Below, piece by piece: positions 47,694 to 58,932 of a stretch of DNA of 64,000 bases. Made by a program: the position numbers and the translations under genes. The notes below the pieces were generated by a model that worked only from the letters and a program-made list of their open reading frames with translations, was not told the DNA's origin and ran no database searches. The DNA comes from Moraxella macacae 0408225 (GTDB lineage: Bacteria; Pseudomonadota; Gammaproteobacteria; Pseudomonadales; Moraxellaceae), in NCBI RefSeq assembly GCF_000320365.1, contig NZ_ANIN01000001.1, positions 868,001-932,000 on the forward strand, read 5' to 3'. Within the stretch, counting starts at the first letter, position 1. Each line of letters starts with the position of its first letter.

Positions 47694-49238
47694 ATGCAAC
47701 AATTGAATCCAGCGGAAATCAGTAATCTGATTAAGCAGCGAATTCAAGACCTGACTGCGGGTGCCACAGCAAAAAACGAAGGCACAATTGTCATGGTATC
47801 TGACGGTATCGTACAGATTCATGGTCTTGAAGATGCCATGTACGGCGAAATGATTGAGTTTGAAGGTGGTATCTATGGTATGGCATTAAACCTTGAGCAA
47901 GACTCAGTTGGTGCTGTGGTATTGGGGGATTATCTAAGCCTACAAGAAGGTCAAAAAGCCTATTGTACAGGCCGTATTTTAGAAGTGCCTGTTGGGCCTG
48001 AATTGCTAGGTCGTGTGGTAGATGCACTGGGTAACCCCATTGATGGTAAGGGTTCGATTAATGCCAAATTGACTGATAAAGTTGAAAAAATTGCACCGGG
48101 CGTTATTGATCGTCAATCAGTAGATGAACCTGTGATGACAGGTTATAAATCAGTTGATACTATGATTCCAATTGGGCGTGGGCAGCGTGAACTTATCATT
48201 GGCGACCGCCAAACGGGTAAAACCGCTATGGCAATTGATGCAATTATTGCTCAAAAAGATTCTGGTATTAAATGTATTTATGTTGCAGTTGGACAAAAAC
48301 GTTCAACCATTGCCAATGTTGTGCGTAAATTAGAAGAAACAGGTGCGTTGGCTTATACAACTGTTGTGGTTGCATCAGCATCCGAGCCTGCATCGCTACA
48401 ATATATCGCACCGTATTCAGGTTGTACCATGGGTGAATACTTCCGTGATAGGGGTGAAGATGCATTAATTATTTATGATGATTTGTCAAAACAAGCGGTG
48501 GCTTATCGTCAAATTTCATTGTTATTACGTCGTCCGCCGGGACGTGAAGCCTATCCGGGTGATGTATTTTACCTACATTCGCGTTTGCTAGAGCGTGCAT
48601 CGCGTGTCAATGCTGATTATGTTGAAAAATTTACTGGTGGCGAGGTAAAAGGCAAAACGGGTTCATTGACTGCCTTGCCAATCATTGAAACCCAAGCAGG
48701 CGACGTATCTGCGTTTGTACCGACAAACGTCATCTCAATTACCGATGGTCAGATTTTTCTTGAGTCAAGCCTATTCAACTCAGGCATTCGTCCAGCGGTG
48801 AATGCAGGTATTTCGGTATCGCGTGTTGGTGGTGCAGCCCAAACCAAAATCATCAAAAAATTGTCAGGCGGTATTCGTACAGCTTTGGCACAGTATCGTG
48901 AATTGGCGGCATTTGCACAATTTGCATCTGATCTTGACGATGCAACGCGTAAGCAACTTGATCATGGACAACGTGTTACTGAATTGATGAAACAACACCA
49001 ATACGCACCAATGTCAATTGCAGAGCAAGCAGCGGTAATTTATGCCTCTAACGAGGGTTATTTGGCAGATGTGCCTGTTAATAAAGTTGGTGCATTTGAA
49101 GCAGGTTTATTGCGTTATTTGCGTGATCAGCATGGTGCATTTATGCAAGAAATTGATGACACGGCAAATTACAATGATGACATTGCAAACACATTTAAGA
49201 CGGCAATTGAAACATTTAAACAAAATCATTCATTTTAA
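47694..49238 (+). CDS. atpA: ATP synthase F1 subunit alpha
   Basis: 514-aa non-catalytic nucleotide-binding subunit. Walker A GDRQTGKT is at 170-177; [26 protein letters not shown] and the arginine-finger segment [14 protein letters not shown] are all present. Length is standard. The 143-base gap to atpG holds a strong hairpin. Confidence 0.98.
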   Translation: MQQLNPAEISNLIKQRIQDLTAGATAKNEGTIVMVSDGIVQIHGLEDAMYGEMIEFEGGIYGMALNLEQDSVGAVVLGDYLSLQEGQKAYCTGRILEVPVGPELLGRVVDALGNPIDGKGSINAKLTDKVEKIAPGVIDRQSVDEPVMTGYKSVDTMIPIGRGQRELIIGDRQTGKTAMAIDAIIAQKDSGIKCIYVAVGQKRSTIANVVRKLEETGALAYTTVVVASASEPASLQYIAPYSGCTMGEYFRDRGEDALIIYDDLSKQAVAYRQISLLLRRPPGREAYPGDVFYLHSRLLERASRVNADYVEKFTGGEVKGKTGSLTALPIIETQAGDVSAFVPTNVISITDGQIFLESSLFNSGIRPAVNAGISVSRVGGAAQTKIIKKLSGGIRTALAQYRELAAFAQFASDLDDATRKQLDHGQRVTELMKQHQYAPMSIAEQAAVIYASNEGYLADVPVNKVGAFEAGLLRYLRDQHGAFMQEIDDTANYNDDIANTFKTAIETFKQNHSF

Positions 49239-49319
49239 TAACGGATTGATTTTATTGTAAATTGTCATATAACGATAAACAAAGTAATGATTTGGACTTT
49301 GTGTATTTTTAAAAAACTG

Positions 49320-49353
49320 TTAACAGGGTTGGCTTAATTGATAACCCTGTTAA
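49320..49353 (+). repeat. Hairpin in the atpA-atpG spacer
   Basis: TTAACAGGGTT (49320-49330) pairs perfectly with AACCCTGTTAA (49343-49353) around a 12-base loop. No T-tract follows, so it looks like an RNA stability or processing element, not a terminator. It ends 28 bases before atpG. Confidence 0.75.
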
Positions 49354-49381
49354 TCATAAAACCCAGCTGTATGGATTACTT

Positions 49382-50260
49382 ATGGCAAGTTTAAAAGAAA
49401 TTCGAGCAAAAGTTGCTAGTATTAAAAGCACCCAAAAAATTACTCGAGCTATGCAAATGGTTGCGGCGAGCAAGATGCGCAAGGCTCAAGAGCGCATGCA
49501 ACTAGGTCGCCCATATGCTGAAAATATACGTCGAGTGGTTTCACATTTGGTAAAAGCATCGCCTGATTACAAGCACCCTTATTTGGTGCCTCGTCCTGTT
49601 AATCGCGTGGGCTATATTGTGGTAACATCTGATCGTGGTTTGGCGGGTGGTTTAAACATCAATTTGTTTAAAAAATTGATGCAAGATGTAAAAGAAAAAA
49701 ACAGTCAATCGATTGAAGTGCGCTTTGCTGTGATTGGGCAAAAAGGGGTAAGTTTTTTTAAGACTTTTGGCGGTACGGTGATTGCAGCTGAATCACATTA
49801 TGGTGATAACCCAAGTTTTGAACAATTAAACACCCCTGTTCAAGTGATGCTTGATGCGTTTAATCGTGGTGAGATTGATGAAATTTATTTGGTATACAAT
49901 GAATTTATCAATGCTATGACCCAAAAACCAAATGTACAACAATTGGTGCCAATTTCTGCAAGTGAATTGCATGATGAAACTATGGTAAAACGTGAGCATA
50001 GTTGGGATTATATTTATGAACCATCTGCTAAAGATTTGGTGGATAGTTTAATGGGGCGCTATGTGGAATCTGTTGTATATCAAGGTGTGGTGGAAAATAT
50101 CGCATCGGAGCAGTCTGCTCGTATGGTTGCAATGAAAGCAGCAACAGACAATGCAGGTAACTTAATTAAAGAATTACAATTAGTTTACAACAAGCTGCGT
50201 CAAGCGGCGATTACCCGTGAAATTTCGGAGATCGTTGGCGGTGCGGCTGCTGTTTCATAA
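49382..50260 (+). CDS. atpG: ATP synthase F1 subunit gamma
   Basis: 292-aa central rotor shaft. The start [17 protein letters not shown] and [19 protein letters not shown] are typical, as is the C-terminal [19 protein letters not shown]. The gene lies in its normal place between atpA and atpD. Confidence 0.97.
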   Translation: MASLKEIRAKVASIKSTQKITRAMQMVAASKMRKAQERMQLGRPYAENIRRVVSHLVKASPDYKHPYLVPRPVNRVGYIVVTSDRGLAGGLNINLFKKLMQDVKEKNSQSIEVRFAVIGQKGVSFFKTFGGTVIAAESHYGDNPSFEQLNTPVQVMLDAFNRGEIDEIYLVYNEFINAMTQKPNVQQLVPISASELHDETMVKREHSWDYIYEPSAKDLVDSLMGRYVESVVYQGVVENIASEQSARMVAMKAATDNAGNLIKELQLVYNKLRQAAITREISEIVGGAAAVS

Positions 50261-50264
50261 TTGA

Positions 50265-51686
<1,422 letters not shown>

Positions 51687-51688
51687 CT

Positions 51689-51733
51689 GATTGACAATAT
51701 GTTGATTAATAGTATGTTGATTGATAATGTGTT
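51689..51733 (+). repeat. Three 15-bp repeats after atpD
   Basis: GATTGACAATATGTT, GATTAATAGTATGTT and GATTGATAATGTGTT follow each other, starting two bases after the atpD stop codon. Confidence 0.88.
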
Positions 51734-51764
51734 GACGGTTTTGATTTGTTAATTGGCCTTTTGA

Positions 51765-51790
51765 TTTTAAAGATTTGTTTTAAAGATTTG
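51765..51790 (+). repeat. 13-bp tandem duplication in the atpD-atpC spacer
   Basis: TTTTAAAGATTTG occurs twice exactly, followed by a partial third unit. Confidence 0.88.
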
Positions 51791-51875
51791 TTTTTAAAAT
51801 GCTTGTAAAAAGTTTTTGGATAATTAGATAAATTGATACCTTGTGAAACATCAACATCATCTTTAGGAGAAAACT

Positions 51876-52292
51876 GTGGCAACTTTACAATGTAATGTCG
51901 TCAGTGCAAGAGAAACCATCTACACAGGTGAAATCAGTATGTTGATTGCCACAGGTGTGGAAGGTGAAGTGGGTATTTTGGCAGGCCATACGCCTTTTAT
52001 TACCATGTTGCGACCAGGTGCGATGCAAATCAAAACAGCCAATGGTAATGACGAAATGGTGTATATTTCAGGTGGTGTTTTGGAGGTTCAACCTCATATG
52101 GTAACTGTGCTTGCTGATACAGCGGTGCGAGCCCATGATTTAGATGAAGCTAAAATTGCCAAAGCACGTCATGAAGCAGAACAAATGCTACAAAATCAAA
52201 AAGCAGACATTGACACATCAGCAGCGATGGCGGCTTTGGCGGAGTCGTTGGCACAATTGCAAACGCTACAAAAATACCGCAATCGTGCCTAA
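51876..52292 (+). CDS. atpC: ATP synthase F1 subunit epsilon
   Basis: 138-aa regulatory rotor subunit. The beta-sandwich part contains EGEVGILAGHTPFITMLRPG and YISGGVLEVQPHMVTVLADT; the two C-terminal helices follow. The start codon is GTG with AGGAGA at 51865-51870. Last gene of the atp operon. Confidence 0.97.
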   Translation: MATLQCNVVSARETIYTGEISMLIATGVEGEVGILAGHTPFITMLRPGAMQIKTANGNDEMVYISGGVLEVQPHMVTVLADTAVRAHDLDEAKIAKARHEAEQMLQNQKADIDTSAAMAALAESLAQLQTLQKYRNRA

Positions 52293-52324
52293 TTGCTTGT
52301 CAAACGTTTGTCATATTTTATTGC

Positions 52325-52366
52325 CATGACAATCATATGTATTGGACACATGATTTGATTGTCATG
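52325..52366 (+). repeat. Inverted repeat upstream of the response regulator
   Basis: CATGACAATCA (52325-52335) pairs perfectly with TGATTGTCATG (52356-52366); the interior can form a further imperfect stem. It ends just before the ribosome site GGAG of the next gene. It could be an operator bound by that regulator, or the end of the atp transcript. Confidence 0.7.
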
Positions 52367-52383
52367 AAATTTTGGAGATAACT

Positions 52384-53091
52384 ATGGTTGAAGAAGAATT
52401 AACCCCCAAAGTGTTAATCGTGGAAGATGATGAACGATTGGCGACATTAACACAGGATTATTTACGCAAAAATGGGTTAGATGTAGCAATTGAAACGGAC
52501 GGTACGCGTGCCATTCGACGCATTATTAATGAACAACCTGATATTGTGGTGCTTGATGTCATGTTGCCTGGTAGTGATGGTTTGACGGTGTGTCGCGAGG
52601 TGCGTCCACATTATCACAATCCGATCTTGATGTTAACCGCTCGCACTGACGATATGGATCAGGTGTTGGGGTTGGAAATGGGTGCAGATGACTATGTGGC
52701 AAAACCCGCCCAGCCACGCGTATTATTGGCTCGCATTCGTGCATTGTTGCGCCGTTCTGATGTTGCTCCGACAGATGAAGTTGATCAGCGCATTGAATTT
52801 GGTGATTTGGTTATTGACAATGGCGGACGCTCGGTAACGTTAAATGATGAATTGGTGGATTTCACCAGTGCAGAGTATGATTTGTTGTGGTTATTAGCCT
52901 CAAATGCAGGTCGGATTTTATCGCGTGAGGATATTTTTGAGCGTTTGCGTGGCATTGAATACGATGGGCAGGATCGTTCTATCGATGTGCGTATTTCGCG
53001 CATTCGTCCAAAAATCGGCGATGATCCAGAAAATCCAAAACGCATTAAAACTGTGCGCAGCAAGGGTTATTTGTTTGTCAAAGAAAATTAA
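52384..53091 (+). CDS. OmpR-family response regulator (RstA-like)
   Basis: 235-aa two-component transcription factor. The receiver domain has EDDER, phosphoacceptor Asp58 in VVLDVMLPGSDGL, and Lys in DYVAKPAQPR; the winged-helix output domain contains LWLLASNAGRILSREDIFE and SIDVRISRIRPKIGD. KPxQPRVLLARIRALLRR resembles RstA. The ATG follows TTGGAGA. No sensor kinase gene is next to it: a terminator and recX follow, so the partner is elsewhere. Confidence 0.9.
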   Translation: MVEEELTPKVLIVEDDERLATLTQDYLRKNGLDVAIETDGTRAIRRIINEQPDIVVLDVMLPGSDGLTVCREVRPHYHNPILMLTARTDDMDQVLGLEMGADDYVAKPAQPRVLLARIRALLRRSDVAPTDEVDQRIEFGDLVIDNGGRSVTLNDELVDFTSAEYDLLWLLASNAGRILSREDIFERLRGIEYDGQDRSIDVRISRIRPKIGDDPENPKRIKTVRSKGYLFVKEN

Positions 53092-53133
53092 TGATTGGAT
53101 TTTACAAGGCTATATGATTATTGCACTGTGGTT

Positions 53134-53166
53134 AAAAAGTCGGCTCTTGTCGGCTTTTTATTTTTT
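53134..53166 (+). terminator. Terminator of the response regulator gene
   Basis: AAAAAGTCGGC (53134-53144) pairs with GTCGGCTTTTT (53149-53159) with two wobble pairs and a TCTT loop, then A and six T. Confidence 0.8.
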
Positions 53167-53223
53167 AAGGTGATAAAATACAACAAATGATTAATATTAA
53201 ATGATTAACATTAACTGATTGGT

Positions 53224-53847
53224 ATGACGGATAATTTATTAAAAAATCTTGAAACTCAATTAATGACAGATGAAGAGCGTACAGCTTACCATGATAAAAT
53301 CAAAGGTGAAAGTTATATGCGTTGGCTTGCCTTTTATTATTTGGGTAGGCGAGAGCATTCAAAGTCAGAATTGCGCCAAAAACTTCTTGAAAAACAATGC
53401 GATGTCGATGCAATAGAACATTTGTTGATTGAATTTGAACGCGAGGGTTACCAATCCGATGAACGTATGACCTCGGCACTGATTAAAGATGGCATTGGTA
53501 AAAAACACGGCAAAATTCGCATTTATCAAACCCTTAAAAAACACGGATTGACTACGATTTTATCTGTCAATGGTGTGAATGAGTGGATTGACAACCACGC
53601 TGAATTTTTTAGTGATTTGATTATCAATGCCACAGCAGAAGAACAAGAAGAAGTTAACGAAAATTACGAAGTGGATTGGCTTGCTCAAGCGGTACAAGCG
53701 CGTGTCAAAAAATTTGGTGATGGCATACCTTGCGATCAAAAAGAAAAAGCCCGTCAACTGCGTTTTTTGCAATATCGAGGCTTTGAAATGGGCGTGTGTT
53801 TTGATGCGTTAAAATATGATTTGGCAAAGCTTAATGACCGATATTAA
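53224..53847 (+). CDS. recX: RecX-family regulatory protein
   Basis: 207-aa helical protein expected to inhibit or modulate RecA filaments. It shows the RecX three-helix repeats: YLGRREHSKSELRQKLLEK, FEREGYQSDERMTSALIKD, RIYQTLKKHGL and KARQLRFLQYRGFEMG. The N-terminal about 35 residues and a Glu-rich insert near 140 are extra compared with the E. coli protein (166 aa). It is not next to recA (about 32 kb away), unlike in many bacteria. Identity rests on the repeat pattern, so slightly less certain. Confidence 0.8.
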   Translation: MTDNLLKNLETQLMTDEERTAYHDKIKGESYMRWLAFYYLGRREHSKSELRQKLLEKQCDVDAIEHLLIEFEREGYQSDERMTSALIKDGIGKKHGKIRIYQTLKKHGLTTILSVNGVNEWIDNHAEFFSDLIINATAEEQEEVNENYEVDWLAQAVQARVKKFGDGIPCDQKEKARQLRFLQYRGFEMGVCFDALKYDLAKLNDRY

Positions 53848-53887
53848 CAGGCATTTGGTGATTTTGTCATGGTTTGTTTTGTAGAAT

Positions 53888-56020
<2,133 letters not shown>

Positions 56021-56130
56021 TTAAATTTTTTTGACTTGCTTTTTAATGTTTTAAACTTACGCTTTTGTTTATTTTAACAGTTTGCATGAAAAATTTAAGC
56101 AGTATTTTTGTTATTATTTACACAAATTCA

Positions 56131-56159
56131 TTGTATATTGAAAAGCCTTTATTTATAAT
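56131..56159 (+). promoter_or_regulatory. Promoter of the cytochrome c' leader
   Basis: TTGTAT, a 17-bp spacer and a perfect TATAAT. The predicted start is near 56166, about 170 bases before the coding region. Confidence 0.6.
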
Positions 56160-56209
56160 ATCTGTTTATTTAAAATGCATAAAAATTTAAAATGTATAAA
56201 ATTTTCTAT

Positions 56210-56250
56210 CGGCTAAGTTTTTGGTAAAAATCAAGATTTAGCCGTTTTTT
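56210..56250 (+). terminator. Terminator-like hairpin in the cytochrome c' leader
   Basis: CGGCTAA (56210-56216) pairs with TTAGCCG (56238-56244), extendable to about 12 pairs with two wobbles, and is followed directly by six T. It lies about 45 bases after the predicted start and before the gene, as in an attenuator or a small RNA. Confidence 0.7.
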
Positions 56251-56333
56251 GTACAAATTTTTATAAAAAAGTTTTTATAAAAACTTAGTAAAAATAAAAC
56301 CTTAGCCAGCAGACATTCAAAAGGAAAAATGCC

Positions 56334-56873
56334 ATGCAAGCCAAAAAAACCCTAATTTGTTTAACAATTGCCACAACCTTCGCTTTGGTTGGTTGTAATA
56401 AAGCTGAAGAAACGGCGAGTGCTGTTAGCAGTGGGGCAAATGCTGTCGGATCTGCGGTGAGTGAGACGGCAAACCAAATCACCAATGCCACGGCTGATAA
56501 AGATTTGACGGCCAGCCAACATCAAGATGCACGCGAGGACATCATGAAACAATTTGGTCGCACCAGTAAGGCCTTGCGTGCTATGATTGAAAACCCGGAC
56601 AAATTTAACGCGGACGAATTAAAACAACACGCCCAAACCCTAAACCAAGATCCGTGGGTGCATTTTCCTGAAACTGCAAAAGGCGGCGATGCAAAAGATG
56701 AAATTTGGACAAATCCGACTGAATTTCAAGCCGAAATTGACAAATACAAAGAGGCGGTTGTTGCGTTAAATACCGCCGCCGAGTCAGCGACAAGCATTGA
56801 TATGGTGAAAGATCAGATCGCTGGTGTGGGTGCAAGTTGTAAATCTTGCCATACACAATTTAAAGCAGATTAA
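56334..56873 (+). CDS. Cytochrome c' with a lipoprotein signal
   Basis: 179-aa monoheme cytochrome. The heme-binding CKSCH sits at the extreme C-terminus (Cys169, Cys172, His173), and the rest is a helical bundle (REDIMKQFGRTSKALRAMIE), the hallmark of cytochrome c'. These proteins bind NO or peroxide and can protect against them. The N-terminus ends in the lipobox LVGC (Cys21), followed by a Ser/Ala/Asn-rich linker, so it is probably anchored to a membrane in the periplasm; classical cytochromes c' are soluble. Heme attachment would need the Ccm system, part of which is encoded at 18420-20101. Confidence 0.88.
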   Translation: MQAKKTLICLTIATTFALVGCNKAEETASAVSSGANAVGSAVSETANQITNATADKDLTASQHQDAREDIMKQFGRTSKALRAMIENPDKFNADELKQHAQTLNQDPWVHFPETAKGGDAKDEIWTNPTEFQAEIDKYKEAVVALNTAAESATSIDMVKDQIAGVGASCKSCHTQFKAD

Positions 56874-56938
56874 CGGTTAACAGATTAATTTTTACAGATT
56901 AATTTTTTAAAGTAGGTTAATTTTGTTTTAAACAAGGG

Positions 56939-57499
56939 CTAATAAAATTTTGCAAAATTGCGTTTAATTTCATGCAGTGTGAGTGCAAATGGGCGCAACT
57001 TTTGTAATTGGCTGATTAAAAACTTGGCATCACTTGGTAATTTTTCGCCTGTTACAAAAAATTTTATTGCTTGTTTGGCAACATCATCGGCAAATGTGCT
57101 GTTTGATGTGTCAAAACTGGCAGATAAATTATCTTGCGATACCAAAAACCGCTTGCCACAGCTTAAAGTTAGCAAGCACTCAATGGCTTGTGGTATGATC
57201 TCTACTTGTTCAAACTGCTTTTGTTGCTGTTGGTTGCGACCATCAGGGGCATACCAATAGCCAAAATCATTAAGTTTGCGCCGTTGTTTGCCTGCCACGC
57301 ACCAATGACTGATTTCATGCAGGCAACTGGCAAAAAAACCATGGGCAAATACGATTTTGGCGGGTTCATGCTCGGTTGGGGCGAAATATTCAGGCTCATT
57401 ATTGCCACGCACCAATTTGGTGTTTTTGGCTTGAAACCATTGATTAAACTGAAAAATTAACCAATCTACCTGATATTTTTCGCTATAAAACCAAATCAT
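56939..57499 (-). CDS. epmC: Elongation factor P hydroxylase EpmC
   Basis: 186-aa hydroxylase that finishes the beta-lysyl modification of translation factor EF-P. VRGNNEPEYFAP, IVFAHGFFASCLHEISHWCV (with presumed metal ligands), KLNDFGYWYAPDGR and VEIIPQAIECLL match the family throughout. I chose the internal ATG because it fits the usual length (about 182); the frame remains open for 62 further codons upstream without similarity to EpmC, so a longer form is possible. epmA and epmB are not in the window. Confidence 0.88.
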   Translation of the reverse strand: MIWFYSEKYQVDWLIFQFNQWFQAKNTKLVRGNNEPEYFAPTEHEPAKIVFAHGFFASCLHEISHWCVAGKQRRKLNDFGYWYAPDGRNQQQQKQFEQVEIIPQAIECLLTLSCGKRFLVSQDNLSASFDTSNSTFADDVAKQAIKFFVTGEKLPSDAKFLISQLQKLRPFALTLHEIKRNFAKFY

Positions 57500-57690
57500 A
57501 GTGGCAAAATTTTTAGCCAAACCAACCTTGTTGGTGAATTTTATGTGGGTGATGTGGTTGCCAGTCAAATCCGCTTGACAAACACTGCTTACATAAGGTG
57601 TGGTTAGATAGCGAAAAATCGCAACCTTTGGTGAGCTTATCGGTTGCACAAAACAATGAGGCAAAAAATTGGCAGTGGGTAACATAAAAT

Positions 57691-57785
57691 TTGCTTATCA
57701 AAAAACTTGCTTATCAAAAAACTTGCTTGTTAGAAACTTGCTTATCAAAAAACTTGAACTGTTAAAAACTTGAACTGTTAAAAAA
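57691..57785. repeat. Six-unit 15-16-bp repeat array between epmC and yceD
   Basis: TTGCTTATCAAAAAAC occurs three times exactly, with one 15-bp variant between copies, followed by TTGAACTGTTAAAAAC and a near-copy. The array sits in a divergent promoter region. Confidence 0.93.
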
Positions 57786-57899
57786 TAAGCGTCAAATTAT
57801 AGCAAATTTTTGCAAAAATAAAGTCATTTTTTGCTAAGAACTAAAAAAGATTTTACTAAAAAACCAAAAGCGTTCATTTATGTTAAAAAGAGTTAATTT

Positions 57900-58484
57900 A
57901 TGTTAAATGATAATCCGTTAAACGATGGCTCAAATTGTAGTCCTAAGCCCTTTGGTGTTAATTGTCATCTTATCAAGTACATTGATTTGGCGAAATGGGA
58001 GTATCATACTGACAATCATTACCATTGGCAAGGAAAAATTGCTCTGCAACAATTGCCAAGAGTGAGGGCATTGGCAGATGAACGGCATAATAATGACCAA
58101 CCATTGTTGGTTAATTTGGAGGTAAAAAAAACTGGGGCGGTGATTTGGTGGCAACTTAGCAGCAACGGAGTGCTTTGGCAAACTTGTCAAAGATGCCTAG
58201 AACCTGTAGCAATTGACCTTAATGTTAAGAGCGAATTGGCATTGTTAGAAAAAGAAAGTCATGTTGGACTGTTAGATGAAAATACTGAATATTTGCTGCT
58301 AAGTGAATTAACCAAAGATAATAAATTATACTTGTTAAGCATGATTGAAGATGAGTTGTTGGTGGCTTTGCCTCTTGCACCAAAACATGATGATTGTAAA
58401 ATGGCGGTAACAACTGGTGAGACCATTGAGGTGATTGAAGAAAAACAAAATCCTTTTGCGATTTTGGCAAATTTAGCAGACTGA
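57900..58484 (+). CDS. yceD: YceD/DUF177 protein
   Basis: 194-aa protein always linked to rpmF; in E. coli and plants relatives are needed for 23S rRNA maturation. The family Cys pair appears in WQTCQRCLEPV. The acidic C-terminus ends EEKQNPFAILANLAD, the typical NPFAxLAxL motif. It precedes rpmF by 155 bases, a longer gap than usual, and a separate rpmF promoter is possible. Confidence 0.9.
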   Translation: MLNDNPLNDGSNCSPKPFGVNCHLIKYIDLAKWEYHTDNHYHWQGKIALQQLPRVRALADERHNNDQPLLVNLEVKKTGAVIWWQLSSNGVLWQTCQRCLEPVAIDLNVKSELALLEKESHVGLLDENTEYLLLSELTKDNKLYLLSMIEDELLVALPLAPKHDDCKMAVTTGETIEVIEEKQNPFAILANLAD

Positions 58485-58639
58485 TTGTGTCATTTTTACA
58501 AAAAATGCAGATAAGGGCTTTTTTATTATTGTGTTTTTAGGTATAATAGAGCGTTCATAATGTTTACTGATTGTGGGGCGTGGATTTACCATTGTCATGC
58601 TTTTCAATCGCTTAATTTAGAAGCACAGGAGCTAAACTC

Positions 58640-58825
58640 ATGGCTGTTCAACAAAATCGCAAAAGCCGTTCGCGTCGTGATATGCGCCGTTCACACGATC
58701 ACATGATTGTTAATGCGGTGTCTATTGACAAAGAAACTGGTGAAAAACACATTCGCCATCATATGACTAAAGACGGTTTTTACCGTGGTCGCAATTTATT
58801 TGCTGTAAAAGCAGTTAGCGAATAA
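58640..58825 (+). CDS. rpmF: Ribosomal protein L32
   Basis: 61-aa basic large-subunit protein. [20 protein letters not shown] and [18 protein letters not shown] are characteristic. It has no zinc-binding CxxC, as in other gammaproteobacterial L32. AGGAGCT precedes the ATG. In many bacteria plsX and fabH follow; here a terminator and the convergent rapA do. Confidence 0.97.
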   Translation: MAVQQNRKSRSRRDMRRSHDHMIVNAVSIDKETGEKHIRHHMTKDGFYRGRNLFAVKAVSE

Positions 58826-58827
58826 CT

Positions 58828-58883
58828 AAAAACAGTGTTAATAAAAACAATGTTAACAAAATGTTAACAAAAACAGTGTGAAT
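58828..58883. repeat. 15-bp repeats after rpmF
   Basis: AAAAACAGTGTTAAT, AAAAACAATGTTAAC, a shortened copy and AAAAACAGTGTGAAT follow each other from two bases after the rpmF stop up to the terminator. Confidence 0.85.
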
Positions 58884-58918
58884 AAAAAAGGCTTATGAAT
58901 GCAACATAAGCCTTTTTT
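58884..58918. terminator. Bidirectional terminator between rpmF and rapA
   Basis: Perfect 14-base stem AAAAAAGGCTTATG (58884-58897) with CATAAGCCTTTTTT (58905-58918) and a seven-base loop. Confidence 0.93.
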
Positions 58919-58932
58919 GCTAGGATTAAAAT

